Notes: generated by a model from the sequence alone, not told the origin. DNA of 64,000 nucleotides from Halonotius aquaticus (GCF_003605575.1 NZ_QKNY01000010.1:1-64000); one strand, 5' to 3'. Counted from the stretch's first letter, positions 51,600-59,937 are shown. Translations and numbers: made by a program.

Positions 51600-53057
51600 A
51601 TGACACAACAGCAGTCATATGATCTTATCATTCTCGGTGGCGGAGCAGCTGCCTTCGCAGCAATTACTGAAGCCAGTTCACGAGGCCTCTCGACTGCGCT
51701 CGTCAATACAGGCCTCCCGCTCGGTGGGACGTGTGTCAACGTTGGGTGTGTTCCAAGCAAGCACTTACTCGCACTGGCTGAGACCGCATCTACCCCGGCT
51801 CACAACCCCTTTGATGCTATCAAGTATACCGAGGGAGAACCATCGGTTAATTGGGAAGCAGCACTTGACGGGACAGATCGTCTGGTTGAACAATTCCGAC
51901 AAGAGAACTACGTCTCCGTCGCTGAGCACTTCGAGACAGATATCTACGAGGGATATGGAAGGCTTGTCGGCGATACAACAATTGAAATCACTGATGGAGA
52001 AGATGAAGGATCCCGCATTGAAGGCGAGAAAGCATTGATTGCAACGGGAAGTTCCCCACAGGCGGCCCCTATTGATGGGCTTGACAGTATTGATTATGAG
52101 ACAAGTGAGACGATTCTTGAGCGTCGTGAACTTCCAGAGAGTATTGTTATTATCGGCGGGGGATACATTGCACTGGAGTGGGGACAGATTCTCCATCGTG
52201 TTGGCGTCGATATAACGATCCTCCAGCGTTCCGAGCGTGTGCTATCACAGATGGAAGGCCAACTTGGCAGGGAAATACAGCGGTGTTTCCATGAGGAAGG
52301 AATCAATGTAATCACCGGAACTAATTTCCAACAAGTTCGGTCCAAAAGTGCGGATACTGGCGTCACTGATACTGAAACAAGTGTGGTTGTCGAAACAACG
52401 CTTGATGGTAAAAATCGACAATTTTGTGCAGAAGAATTGTTCGTTGCGACTGGTGTCAAGCCTAATAGCGAAAATATCGGGCTGGATATTGTCGGCATTG
52501 AAACGAACGAGCGTGGCTCAATAGTCGTCGATGATCACTTCCAAACAGCGAATCCAGATGTCTACGCAGCGGGCGATGTCATCGGAAAACCAGAGTTGGA
52601 GACCGTCGCTGCCAAAGAAGGTAATCACGCAATAAAGAATGCCTTCGGAAATGAGGGAAAAACTATCGATTATAACGCCGTGCCTGCGGTCGTATTTACG
52701 AGTCCGGAGGTTGCTGCGGTCGGGACAACGGAACTCGAATATATGGATGAACATGGGACGTGTTCATGCCGGACGGTTCAGATGGAGGATGTACCTAGAG
52801 CGAAAGCAGTGAAAGACACGCGAGGATTACTCCAAGTCGTCAAACATCACGAGACAGACGAAATTGTGGGGGTTCATATGGTCGGGCCTCGGGCTGCCGA
52901 TATGATACCGGAGGCGACGCTTGCTGTGAAATTTGGGCTCACAGTTGACGATATAATCGACACTATCCATCCTTTCCCGAGTTTCAGTGAGGCATTCAAA
53001 CACGCCTGTCAAGCCTTCCGCCGGGATACGTCCACGATGAGTTGTTGTGTTGAATAG
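51600..53057 (+). CDS. merA: Mercuric reductase
   Basis: 485 residues. FAD-binding ILGGGAAAFAA near the N-terminus, the redox-active disulfide GGTCVNVGCVPSK at about 42-54, the NAD(P)H-binding VIIGGGYIALEWGQ, FVATGVKPNS and a C-terminal cysteine pair C482-C483 (SCCVE) are diagnostic of MerA, which reduces Hg(II) to Hg(0) with NADPH. There is no N-terminal heavy-metal-associated domain, as in archaeal forms. Transporter and lyase genes (merT, merP, merB) are not present here. The GC content is lower than in the conjugation genes, consistent with a transferred cassette. Confidence 0.93.
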   Translation: MTQQQSYDLIILGGGAAAFAAITEASSRGLSTALVNTGLPLGGTCVNVGCVPSKHLLALAETASTPAHNPFDAIKYTEGEPSVNWEAALDGTDRLVEQFRQENYVSVAEHFETDIYEGYGRLVGDTTIEITDGEDEGSRIEGEKALIATGSSPQAAPIDGLDSIDYETSETILERRELPESIVIIGGGYIALEWGQILHRVGVDITILQRSERVLSQMEGQLGREIQRCFHEEGINVITGTNFQQVRSKSADTGVTDTETSVVVETTLDGKNRQFCAEELFVATGVKPNSENIGLDIVGIETNERGSIVVDDHFQTANPDVYAAGDVIGKPELETVAAKEGNHAIKNAFGNEGKTIDYNAVPAVVFTSPEVAAVGTTELEYMDEHGTCSCRTVQMEDVPRAKAVKDTRGLLQVVKHHETDEIVGVHMVGPRAADMIPEATLAVKFGLTVDDIIDTIHPFPSFSEAFKHACQAFRRDTSTMSCCVE

Positions 53058-53092
53058 CGTATCAGGAGCGACTACTCACTCCACTAATTCTG

Positions 53093-53119
53093 TGCAAGAT
53101 ACGCGCCTTCCATCTTGCA
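53093..53119. terminator. Hairpin between convergent merA and surface-protein genes
   Basis: TGCAAGAT at 53093-53100 and ATCTTGCA at 53112-53119 form a perfect 8-bp stem with an 11-nt loop, 36 bp after merA. It may serve as a bidirectional terminator. Confidence 0.45.
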
Positions 53120-53133
53120 AGTGAACCAATAAC

Positions 53134-53164
53134 AATATCGCCAATCTGATTGTTGTTTCACTCA
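53134..53164 (-). repeat. 31-bp dispersed repeat, copy B
   Basis: Opposite-strand match (30 of 31) to 27111-27141; lies between the merA hairpin and the stop of the surface-protein gene at 53166. Confidence 0.7.
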
Positions 53165-53165
53165 A

Positions 53166-54332
53166 TTAGAGAGCGCGGGAGCCGATGATATATCCTCCAC
53201 CGAATCCGCCAATCAGAACCATGACTCCCAGCAACGGGTATACAGGAAAACCGTCTCCACTGGATTCCTGTTGAGGAGGATTTGATTGGGGGAGATCTTT
53301 ACTCGGCGCAAGATTGTCGCTCGTTTCAATGAACGTATCGTGGATTGTATGCGTCGTTGTGTTCGGAAAGGCAGCCGCTTCACCGTCGACAATCAGATTC
53401 GTTAGCGACAGGCTCCAGTGACCACGCCCGATCTCGAAATCGGTGGTCGAAACGTTCACCCGTTCTGTAGCTCCTGGATCAAGATCGATAGCCTGTTGTG
53501 CGACGTTGGTGGTGGCAGCCCCGACACCAGGATCACGAGTGAGTCGGAGGAACGCCTGTGCTGGCTCCTCGCGAGTGTTCTTGAGTGTGAGGATGAGTTG
53601 GTCATCGGATGGGTCGTAGGCAACAATCGACGCCGTCACAGGTGCCTCAGTCGCCATGACGGTCGCCTCAGCCCCGTCACTCCCCGACTGCCGCGTCAGC
53701 GATACTGTTGTCTCACCGGTTTGAGGGGCTGTCACTGCTGCCGATTCGACAGTGCTCTCACCACCGCTGAGGGTGACGGTTCGCTTGCGAGTCGATTCGC
53801 CGTCGTCGAGCTCGAACGTGGCCGTCGTTTCGGTGTCGCCCTGATTGATAATTTCGAAGCCCACAGTCGCTGGTTCGCCGGCGGCAACTGCCTGTCTCGC
53901 CGTCAGTGGACGGACAGTAAGCTGGCTGCCTGATTGGAGTGTTGTCGCATCCACTGTGAGGCGATCGGCGACGAAGGGAACCCCACCATCACGCTCCCAG
54001 AGAGTGACAGCCACGTCAAAGGCTCCACGTTTCGGTGGGGCCTCGGGTTCTAACGTGACGGTTCGCTCCGAGTTTGGCCGGAGTTCGACTGTCACGGTAT
54101 GTTTTGTCGCCCCGGCGGCCTGTACCGTGACATTCGTCGGATGAGATTGTGTATTCCCAACGGTCAGCTCAATTGGTGTAGGTTCACCGACAGTGGCATC
54201 GTCAGGCGTTGTTGAATCGACGAGCGACACGGGTCTCTCAGACTGGGCAGCGACAGCAGGAACCATCACGAACCCAGCTACAGCGATTGCCAGCAACCCA
54301 AACAGAACCACCCGATACGGCATGGAAGACAT
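53166..54332 (-). CDS. Secreted membrane-anchored protein with Ig-like/CARDB-type repeats
   Basis: 388 residues. Signal peptide (RVVLFGLLAIAVAGFVMVPA, then VAAQ), three beta-sandwich domains with the pattern of CARDB/NEW3 domains (VGEPTPIELTVGNTQSHPTN; EPATVGFEIINQGDTETTAT; DQLILTLKNTREEPAQAFLR), a Pro/Gln/Ser linker and a C-terminal helix (YPLLGVMVLIGGFGGGYIIG). Likely cell-surface protein, perhaps part of an adhesion structure. It begins with a TAATG overlap after the TatA gene and is last in the operon starting at 56239. Confidence 0.72.
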   Translation of the reverse strand: MSSMPYRVVLFGLLAIAVAGFVMVPAVAAQSERPVSLVDSTTPDDATVGEPTPIELTVGNTQSHPTNVTVQAAGATKHTVTVELRPNSERTVTLEPEAPPKRGAFDVAVTLWERDGGVPFVADRLTVDATTLQSGSQLTVRPLTARQAVAAGEPATVGFEIINQGDTETTATFELDDGESTRKRTVTLSGGESTVESAAVTAPQTGETTVSLTRQSGSDGAEATVMATEAPVTASIVAYDPSDDQLILTLKNTREEPAQAFLRLTRDPGVGAATTNVAQQAIDLDPGATERVNVSTTDFEIGRGHWSLSLTNLIVDGEAAAFPNTTTHTIHDTFIETSDNLAPSKDLPQSNPPQQESSGDGFPVYPLLGVMVLIGGFGGGYIIGSRAL

Positions 54333-54538
54333 TACTCCTCTCCCTCCGAGGTGTCACCAGCAGGTGCGTTTGATCGGCCCTCCTCCCATGCGGGAATGGC
54401 CTTCCCGAGAGCATGGCCGAGTTTCGGGAGTCGGCTTGTCCCGAACAGCAACAGGAGCAGGATGAGGACAATGATGAGCTCGGGTGGAGCCGCAAACAAC
54501 ACGACCGAATCACTCAACATCGACTTCAACACCTCCAC
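54332..54538 (-). CDS. TatA/E-family twin-arginine translocase subunit
   Basis: 68 residues. PPELIIVLILLLLLFGTSRL, then PKLGHALGKAI at residues 18-48, is the short membrane helix, FG hinge and amphipathic LPxLGxALGKAI helix of TatA. The tail is short and acidic. TatA forms the pore of the Tat route that haloarchaea use for most secretion. It overlaps the upstream gene by 29 bp. A TatA encoded beside a Tat-signal substrate on a mobile element suggests the operon brings its own export help; there is no TatC here, so it must use the host's. Confidence 0.82.
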   Translation of the reverse strand: MEVLKSMLSDSVVLFAAPPELIIVLILLLLLFGTSRLPKLGHALGKAIPAWEEGRSNAPAGDTSEGEE

Positions 54539-55544
54539 TCGCGCCGATATCGTACTGTGACGTGGCGATGAAGTTCAACCGGTTCTGAGCGAGTGTCCCA
54601 TCTTCATCCGAGACGTACAACGCGCTGTCTGGATTCCCGGCCACGCTGACGCGGCCGTTCTCATCAACCTCGATCTCGAAGGGGACTGTCGATGCACTAT
54701 CGGTGTAGGCATAGATCTCGTAGGTGCCGGCTTCCAAGTGTTCCTCAAGCTCGTACTCCCCGTTGCTATCGGCCTCGATGGTACGGCCGTCGTCGGCAAA
54801 CACGATGGTGCCGCCGGAGTAAGGATTCTCGTCTTCGTCGACGATGGTACCATGCAGATAGTTGATCGTCGACAATCGCTCGCCACCGTCAGAAATATTC
54901 AGGTCGGTTTCGTTGAATTGCCATTCCGTTCCACTGAGGTACGCTTCTAAGCGGTCGCCACCAACTTCAGGCGACTCATACGTACAGACCGACGCGATAT
55001 CTGCTGGGTTCTCAGGGAGCTCTCGAACACCATCATGGCAGAGAATCGCTGTCTCGTTGGCGATAATGTACCCGTCGCCGCCGCCAGCCCTATCGCCAAG
55101 ATCGACGACATTCCAGCCGCCCTCGGTGCTCACGACTTGGGTACCGTCGTATGGGGTATCACCTCCATCTTGAAATCCCGCCCCGCCACCGTCGATAGCT
55201 GCCATCCCGACCGTCGGGATGACGACGAACACGAAGATCGCCGCAAAGAAGCCGGCTGCATACTTGAGTGCAGAACGCGAAACTGAGCCTCGAAGCCAGC
55301 TGAGGTCAAACGAGAGGCTCCCGATCCCGAATTGCTTCGGCTTGAGCATCGTTCGTACCGTTTCGGGTGGTACCCGCTCATCGCACTGCGGGCATTTCGT
55401 CCCGTGAATCAACTGCTGGCGTGGGTCGTCGTAGTCGCGTGCGAAGGCTGGATACGGCGCAAGACCCTGCTCGAAACACCGGGGACAGACCATTTCGTGT
55501 CGGGTTTCTGCCTCAATATCCTCGGGCGTGTAGATATCCGACAT
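54510..55544 (-). CDS. Membrane protein with cytoplasmic zinc ribbon and extracellular carboxypeptidase-regulatory-like domain
   Basis: 344 residues. N-terminal CPRC (residues 20-23) and CPQC (about 51-54) form a zinc ribbon; a membrane helix is at about 93-113 (YAAGFFAAIFVFVVIPTVGM). The outer part contains GTIVDEDENPYSGGTIVFAD and GEYELEEHLEAGTYEIYAYT, the CarboxypepD_reg-like beta-sandwich. The start overlaps the stop of the Tat-signal protein by one base (TGATG-type, at 55544). It may connect cytoplasmic events to a surface structure. Confidence 0.68.
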   Translation of the reverse strand: MSDIYTPEDIEAETRHEMVCPRCFEQGLAPYPAFARDYDDPRQQLIHGTKCPQCDERVPPETVRTMLKPKQFGIGSLSFDLSWLRGSVSRSALKYAAGFFAAIFVFVVIPTVGMAAIDGGGAGFQDGGDTPYDGTQVVSTEGGWNVVDLGDRAGGGDGYIIANETAILCHDGVRELPENPADIASVCTYESPEVGGDRLEAYLSGTEWQFNETDLNISDGGERLSTINYLHGTIVDEDENPYSGGTIVFADDGRTIEADSNGEYELEEHLEAGTYEIYAYTDSASTVPFEIEVDENGRVSVAGNPDSALYVSDEDGTLAQNRLNFIATSQYDIGASGGVEVDVE

Positions 55545-56239
55545 CAGCTATCCCCTTCCTGTGGGAGCAGCTCGTTCATCGCTTCAACCCCAGCACTGTA
55601 GGAATCGATTTGGATCGCAAAGTCGCTCCACTCACCGTCGAAATCGACGTGATCCTTGCGGGAGAAATCGGGGTAGCGAAGCCCGAAGTTGGCACCAAGA
55701 TTGTACCCCATCCCGGTATCGAGAATATTGAGGACCTGGAAGGAATCGGTGAGGTACCCAACACTACCGAGCGATGACGCACGCACCTCAACGCGGGCAT
55801 CGTAGGTTCGGGCCTTACACGGGGGGTCAACGCCAGGGGTGATCGCGAGATCGGCAGTCGATATCTCTGAATGCTGTGTGAGGTCGCCGCCGCTCGCGAA
55901 GAGTTCGTCGTGGGTCACCGTGCGGCTGTCGTTGCTGCCACCTGGTGTGAACGAGTAGGTATCGAGGGTTTCCCAACTCCCGCTCGATCCAGCAGGCCGG
56001 ACATCGAAGATGACGGTCAGTTCCTCGTTGCTGGGGATCGATCCCCACTCTATCGAGATCGCCGTATCTTCGGCAACCTGCATCTGCTCAGGTTGGTGCT
56101 CGATATCGAAGGTCGCCGTATCTGAGGCAGTGAGGCCGTCGTCGGCCGCAGCGACCGGCGTGGCGACCGTCGGGAGAAGTACGCTCGCGGTGAAGCCCGC
56201 ACGGAGCGCGTCCCGGCGGGTGAGGGTATGTTCAGACAT
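55544..56239 (-). CDS. Tat-signal secreted protein
   Basis: 231 residues. TLTRRDALRAGFTASVLLPT is a clear twin-arginine signal (RRDAL) with cleavage after VAA. The mature part is beta-rich (FDIEHQPEQMQVAEDTAISI; TYDARVEVRASSLGSVGYLT) without known catalytic motif. It heads a four-gene operon with the zinc-ribbon membrane protein, TatA and the Ig-like protein. A 14-bp palindrome lies exactly 38 nt upstream of its ATG. Confidence 0.78.
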   Translation of the reverse strand: MSEHTLTRRDALRAGFTASVLLPTVATPVAAADDGLTASDTATFDIEHQPEQMQVAEDTAISIEWGSIPSNEELTVIFDVRPAGSSGSWETLDTYSFTPGGSNDSRTVTHDELFASGGDLTQHSEISTADLAITPGVDPPCKARTYDARVEVRASSLGSVGYLTDSFQVLNILDTGMGYNLGANFGLRYPDFSRKDHVDFDGEWSDFAIQIDSYSAGVEAMNELLPQEGDS

Positions 56240-56276
56240 GCCCGGTGGTCGAAACAGATTCCGCTTAACGATTTTC

Positions 56277-56290
56277 TGTATTCAAACACA
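56277..56290 (-). promoter_or_regulatory. 14-bp operator upstream of the Tat-signal protein
   Basis: TGTGTTTGAATACA on the minus strand, beginning 38 nt before the ATG at 56239; differs by one base from the site at 57799-57812, which has the same distance to its gene. Confidence 0.65.
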
Positions 56291-56433
56291 GTTGTTTGTT
56301 AGTTTATGATATGAGTATTTTCAAAGTCAGAGGGAAGCACCTCAGAATCCGGTACTGAGGCAGTTTATTTCAACAACCCCACTCGCCTCGATCGTGGTGG
56401 TCGATTTTGGGGGAATGGGACGCCTTCTTGTGA

Positions 56434-57186
56434 TTATTTGAATAGCGTAACAGAATTTTGAGGGCCACCAGTGGTTTGTGATACTACAGTCGCAGCGTCT
56501 TGTCTAGTGATTACTCCCCCATCTTCAGCTTCATCATGAGTGTTAATGTTCTGCCCACGATTCCAGTATGTTGTATACGAACCACCATTGCCACCAGCTG
56601 TAGTCCCAGTTGGCCCACCTTCACCACCTGAAGCCCCCCTAATCCAGCCGTAGCCATCATCTGTGTAGGTTCCGTAGTCAGCTTCCCCTCCACCGCCACC
56701 AGCAATGGCTATCACATTGCCTTGCCCATCCCGAATAGCAGTTCCACTACCACCCGCACCGGTTGAATAGCTGTATCTATCAATGTATTGATCCTCTTGG
56801 CTCGAAGTCTCGCCTTCAAGACTTCCAGGTCGTAGTTTTAGTGTATTATACGAAGAAAGATCGACTTCGATGGTACCTCTACCGGCTTCTCCTCCCGGAG
56901 ACCAACGTCCAGTTCCCTCACCGCTTTCTCCGACTATTCCGATCCGAACAGTCTCATTTATACCCGATACATCAACCTCAGCATTAGAGGTGTATGTTTG
57001 AGTATCCGGAACATTAGTACCTGTAATAAGTGTCGCCCACCCGCTATCTCCCAAATAAATTTTTTTCGCTGGCGACAGATAACTCGTGTCAACCCATTCA
57101 TCACCTTTCGAAGGACTAGATGGTTGTGTATCGGAAATAATAGGCCCAACCGTCGAGCTTGTTTCTTTTTCATTCCATTCAGCCAT
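56434..57186 (-). CDS. Glycine-rich appendage or tail-fibre-like protein
   Basis: 250 residues from ATG at 57186 (MAEWNEKETSSTVGPIISDT). A short domain with SKGDEWVDTSYLSPAKKIYLG-type phage-fibre pattern (given in part) leads to a beta-rich middle and a Gly-rich region (AIAGGGGGEADYGTYTDDGY, IRGASGGEGGPTGTTAGGNG) typical of phage-tail or appendage tips. No signal peptide. Starts 2 bp after the companion gene. It may be a tip or adhesin of the transfer apparatus or a remnant of viral tail genes. Confidence 0.55.
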   Translation of the reverse strand: MAEWNEKETSSTVGPIISDTQPSSPSKGDEWVDTSYLSPAKKIYLGDSGWATLITGTNVPDTQTYTSNAEVDVSGINETVRIGIVGESGEGTGRWSPGGEAGRGTIEVDLSSYNTLKLRPGSLEGETSSQEDQYIDRYSYSTGAGGSGTAIRDGQGNVIAIAGGGGGEADYGTYTDDGYGWIRGASGGEGGPTGTTAGGNGGSYTTYWNRGQNINTHDEAEDGGVITRQDAATVVSQTTGGPQNSVTLFK

Positions 57187-57188
57187 AG

Positions 57189-57761
57189 TTAGACCTCCCA
57201 CGTTTTCCCGTCACCACGGGTTTTGATTTCGCTGCCTGTTTTGAAGTGATCAGGTGACGGGAGAGCCGATTTCCCAGACCCGTCAGTTGTGGCCCGCCCC
57301 TCGATCTCGAACTTCCCGCCGTCCCCATCGTATTGGACAGCTGTATCGAGCTCGGCGACGAAGTAGCGGTCTCCGTCCTCAGGTTCTGAAATATCGGCGA
57401 TCGTCCCGACGCTATTGAGCGTTTGAGCGTTGACGGACTGCACTTCATCAGAAACCGATTGAACTTGATCGGAGACGGAACTCGATAACGTCTTGAGTTG
57501 CTTGCCGGTCGGAATCGCCTGATCTGGCAGCTCACCCGGCGATTGATTATTGCCTTTGATCACGTAGGGGAGATCCGAACCCTCGACGTTTTCGAGGTCA
57601 TCAAGACTGTCTATGGCTGGTACTGTCTCAGCGTCCAATGCATCAAGAATCGCCTGCATTGCCGCAGGACTGTGTTCGCCCCAGGACTCTATTGACTCGA
57701 ACACCTCAACAAGCCGTGACCGTGTCGTCGGTGGATCGAGTGCTGGCGGATCAGTTGCCAT
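57189..57761 (-). CDS. Fibre-like protein with coiled coil
   Basis: 190 residues from ATG at 57761 (MATDPPALDPPTTRSRLVEV). A helical N-terminus, a short coiled coil (SSVSDQVQSVSDEVQSVNAQ) and a domain ISEPEDGDRYFVAELDTAVQYDG-type (in part) that is common in phage tail fibre and collar proteins. Companion to the Gly-rich protein; together they look like a trimeric fibre plus tip. The operator TGTGTTTGAACACA lies 38 nt upstream. Confidence 0.55.
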   Translation of the reverse strand: MATDPPALDPPTTRSRLVEVFESIESWGEHSPAAMQAILDALDAETVPAIDSLDDLENVEGSDLPYVIKGNNQSPGELPDQAIPTGKQLKTLSSSVSDQVQSVSDEVQSVNAQTLNSVGTIADISEPEDGDRYFVAELDTAVQYDGDGGKFEIEGRATTDGSGKSALPSPDHFKTGSEIKTRGDGKTWEV

Positions 57762-57798
57762 GACATAGCCTGTCAAAAACAGGTATTTCAATCATTTC

Positions 57799-57812
57799 TG
57801 TGTTTGAACACA
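57799..57812 (-). promoter_or_regulatory. 14-bp perfect palindrome upstream of the fibre operon
   Basis: TGTGTTTGAACACA, two 6-bp arms, begins 38 nt before the ATG at 57761, the same distance as the near-identical site before 56239. Confidence 0.7.
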
Positions 57813-57894
57813 CTTGACAGATTTGATAGAATTATACAGATCCAGAAAGAGTGGAGAAGCAGCTCAACTACTAGAATACCAAGCTGAAAATGAT

Positions 57895-58728
57895 CTACAA
57901 GCAGGAAGTGAAGTCGCAGTACGGATCGTCACTGGCAGCCTCAATGCCAGCTTCTGTGAGGACGATACAGGTTGGTTGATCAGCGTCGACGTGGGTGAGA
58001 TCGAACCACTCGGATCGAGCGTCAATAGCGTCGGTACACATCCGGTGTGTTGTAGTCAAAAGATCGGCTGCGTCTGGGAGGGTGATCGTCTCACCGTCGG
58101 TCGTCGCAAGGTGATTCCGCAGCGACTTCGCAACACCGTACGCACGGGTAGATCGCACCATCGGCGCCGACGATGGAGTCACACTCCCACCATCAGATCG
58201 CATTGTCTGCCCGGTATGGCCATTACCAGATTCGGAATCATCCCCTGGCCGACCCAGCGAAAAAGGAGGGAGTGAAGTATTGTCGATCGATCCGGGCCGA
58301 GCAGTTGCGACCTGGCTGTAGCGTGTGGCAAGGGCATCAAGAACGGCCATGCCACGGTTCGTTGGCTGGTACTCGTTGGCTCGGCCATCAGATTCCGAGG
58401 GAGAACTCTCAACGAGGTCGTGGTTTTCCAGCCAGCGGAGGGTTTGATACGTATACGAGCGGTTGATTTCTGATGTGTCAGCGCGAATCGCTGTCAGGCG
58501 ATCATAGATGTCACAGCCGAGCGGTGGGCTGGACTCATCACTGAGGCGTGTTAGCGTTGCGACGACAGTCAACACATCACGTTGGGTCGCGGTGAGATCA
58601 CAGACATCGCGAGCCGAGAGTTCATTCTCGGCAGGACTTGTACGGTCGTCTCCGGGCTGAGAAGCCCCTCGTTCCAGACACGAGGTTCCTTCGGCAGTCG
58701 TCAGCTGTTCGTGACCGCTCTTTTCCAT
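57895..58728 (-). CDS. PadR-like winged-helix regulator
   Basis: 277 residues. Residues about 42-130 are a winged helix (LTATQRDVLTVVATLTRLSD, YTYQTLRWLENHDLVESSPS) of PadR-like type as in haloarchaeal regulators; a linker of 60 residues leads to a C-terminal helical domain with TLPDAADLLTTTHRMCTDAI. It is adjacent to the fibre operon and its own promoter carries TGTGTTTG, so it is the best candidate to bind the 14-bp operator. Divergent from the gene at 58822. Confidence 0.72.
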   Translation of the reverse strand: MEKSGHEQLTTAEGTSCLERGASQPGDDRTSPAENELSARDVCDLTATQRDVLTVVATLTRLSDESSPPLGCDIYDRLTAIRADTSEINRSYTYQTLRWLENHDLVESSPSESDGRANEYQPTNRGMAVLDALATRYSQVATARPGSIDNTSLPPFSLGRPGDDSESGNGHTGQTMRSDGGSVTPSSAPMVRSTRAYGVAKSLRNHLATTDGETITLPDAADLLTTTHRMCTDAIDARSEWFDLTHVDADQPTCIVLTEAGIEAASDDPYCDFTSCL

Positions 58729-58743
58729 GTTATCATATCATAT

Positions 58744-58784
58744 TGTGTTTGCAATAAAATTTGCTATTAGCAAAGCTATAAGCT
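58744..58784. promoter_or_regulatory. Dyad-rich region between divergent regulators
   Basis: TGTGTTTGCAATA at 58744-58756 resembles half of the 14-bp operator. TTGCTATTAGCAA at 58761-58773 and AGCTATAAGCT at 58774-58784 are perfect palindromes. They cover the promoters of both the PadR-like gene (58728) and the gene at 58822. Confidence 0.5.
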
Positions 58785-58821
58785 AAGCTGATAAATTGGC
58801 AGCATCTGAACCCAAAAGTAA

Positions 58822-59124
58822 ATGCAAAACGTGGTGCAATCGGAGGGTATGACACTCGACCCCGACGATCTGGATGGCCTGGATGAGGCTATCCTCGATT
58901 ATTTTACCGAGGGTCGGGATGCCGACGACGAACCGTGGGGGAAGGCGACGCCGACAGAGGTATTTCGAACACTCAAGGAACGTGGCGTTCTAGACGACCT
59001 TGGTAACCCGGTTCGACAGACAATCCAACACCGCATTCAACGGTTCGAGGTGGCTGATCACCTCGAAAACATCCATGATACCGGGAGCTATCGGTTTGTC
59101 TCTGATCCCCGCACCGAAGACTAA
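58822..59124 (+). CDS. Small winged-helix-like haloarchaeal plasmid protein
   Basis: 100 residues from ATG at 58822, with GATAAATT about 30 bp upstream (leaderless); ATG at 58849 (MTLDPDDLDGLDEAILDYFT) with GGAGG before it is the alternative. The body KATPTEVFRTLKERGVLDDL and VRQTIQHRIQRFEVADHLEN is a winged helix widespread on haloarchaeal plasmids and viruses. Its stop codon TAA lies inside the left arm of inverted-repeat copy 7. Confidence 0.7.
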   Translation: MQNVVQSEGMTLDPDDLDGLDEAILDYFTEGRDADDEPWGKATPTEVFRTLKERGVLDDLGNPVRQTIQHRIQRFEVADHLENIHDTGSYRFVSDPRTED

Positions 59125-59162
59125 CCAACAGTGGCCGTGGTTTGCTATCGTTTGTTGGTTAG
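59121..59162. repeat. 42-bp inverted repeat, copy 7
   Basis: CTAACCAACA at 59121-59130 and TGTTGGTTAG at 59153-59162 with a 22-nt spacer. Overlaps the stop codon of the preceding plus-strand gene and borders the small unit 59330-59928 together with copy 8. Confidence 0.88.
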
Positions 59163-59329
59163 CATCGTGAGAATGATGAAAGGGTGGAGAGGCAAAGCGA
59201 GGAGTGCCCGGACAACCCGGCATCACCAGTTGGGTGGCGATTAGTAGGGCCGCTTGGGTTGGGAAGCGGCCACTCAAAAGACGACTAGCAGTCTAGAAAA
59301 GTGTAGCGACAGGTGCGACATTTCCACGG

Positions 59330-59782
59330 TTACTCGTTGTCCGCGGGGACGACTGGTGCAACATACTGCGACTTGATTTTGGAACCCTCACGCCACTGCA
59401 GGTACCAGTAATCTCGACCGTCGATCGTCTTCGTCGTGAGTGTACCCTTCGAGGCTGGAATGTCGGCATCTTCGCGAGCGTCGTCGACGGCATCCTCCCA
59501 CTCGTCGTCCTCCCATTCATCGGGCGTCTCTGTGGCCGATTGATCCGCTCGTTGTTCGAGCTCGCGTTGGGCCTCGGCTTCCATCCACTCAGCCATCCGC
59601 TCGGCGTAAGCGGCGAGATCGCGGAGATCCTCAGGTGATTGCTTCTCCACGCCGGTGCTGATATACTGCGGGAGGTTCGATGGTGCGTTGGGTTTCGTCG
59701 GTGGTTCACTTCCCCCGTCAGTTGTCGCCTTCCGGTTGGGCTGTTCGTCTTGGTCGATCTCTTTTCGAGGGTCGTCAGTCAT
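59330..59782 (-). CDS. Acidic haloarchaeal protein with C-terminal WYLQWREG motif
   Basis: 150 residues from ATG at 59782. The N-terminus is disordered, then a helix (SPEDLRDLAAYAERMAEWME) and a C-terminal beta-hairpin SKGTLTTKTIDGRDYWYLQW, REGSKIKSQYVAPV. This hairpin, found in many haloarchaeal and viral small proteins, has a nucleic-acid-binding look but no assigned function. Overlaps the preceding small gene as ATGA. Confidence 0.68.
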   Translation of the reverse strand: MTDDPRKEIDQDEQPNRKATTDGGSEPPTKPNAPSNLPQYISTGVEKQSPEDLRDLAAYAERMAEWMEAEAQRELEQRADQSATETPDEWEDDEWEDAVDDAREDADIPASKGTLTTKTIDGRDYWYLQWREGSKIKSQYVAPVVPADNE

Positions 59783-59928
59783 TGGCTTCCTCCTGCGGTA
59801 GCACGAAGATAGTCAGCCCGGCCGGTGAGGATCTCCTCGACCGGGAGGTCAACGGGCTGATTCGGAGTAATGTCCCCGTCGGCGACTCCGTCGTTGGTTT
59901 CGCCCACTGGGATCGTTTGGTCGGTCAT
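59779..59928 (-). CDS. 49-aa acidic protein
   Basis: ATG at 59928, TGA at 59781-59779. The product (MTDQTIPVGETNDGVADGDI, then TPNQPVDLPVEEILTGRADY) has a disordered acidic start and a short helix near the end, resembling a small antitoxin-like or adaptor protein in layout only. Coupled to the following gene by ATGA. Inverted-repeat copy 8 lies 9 bp upstream of its start. Confidence 0.55.
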   Translation of the reverse strand: MTDQTIPVGETNDGVADGDITPNQPVDLPVEEILTGRADYLRATAGGSQ

Positions 59929-59937
59929 GGCTACACA

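Noticed and set aside
56434-57761. Interpretation as a provirus tail module
   Set aside because: Fibre-like patterns are present, but no capsid, portal, terminase or tape-measure gene accompanies them, so a viral origin cannot be claimed.
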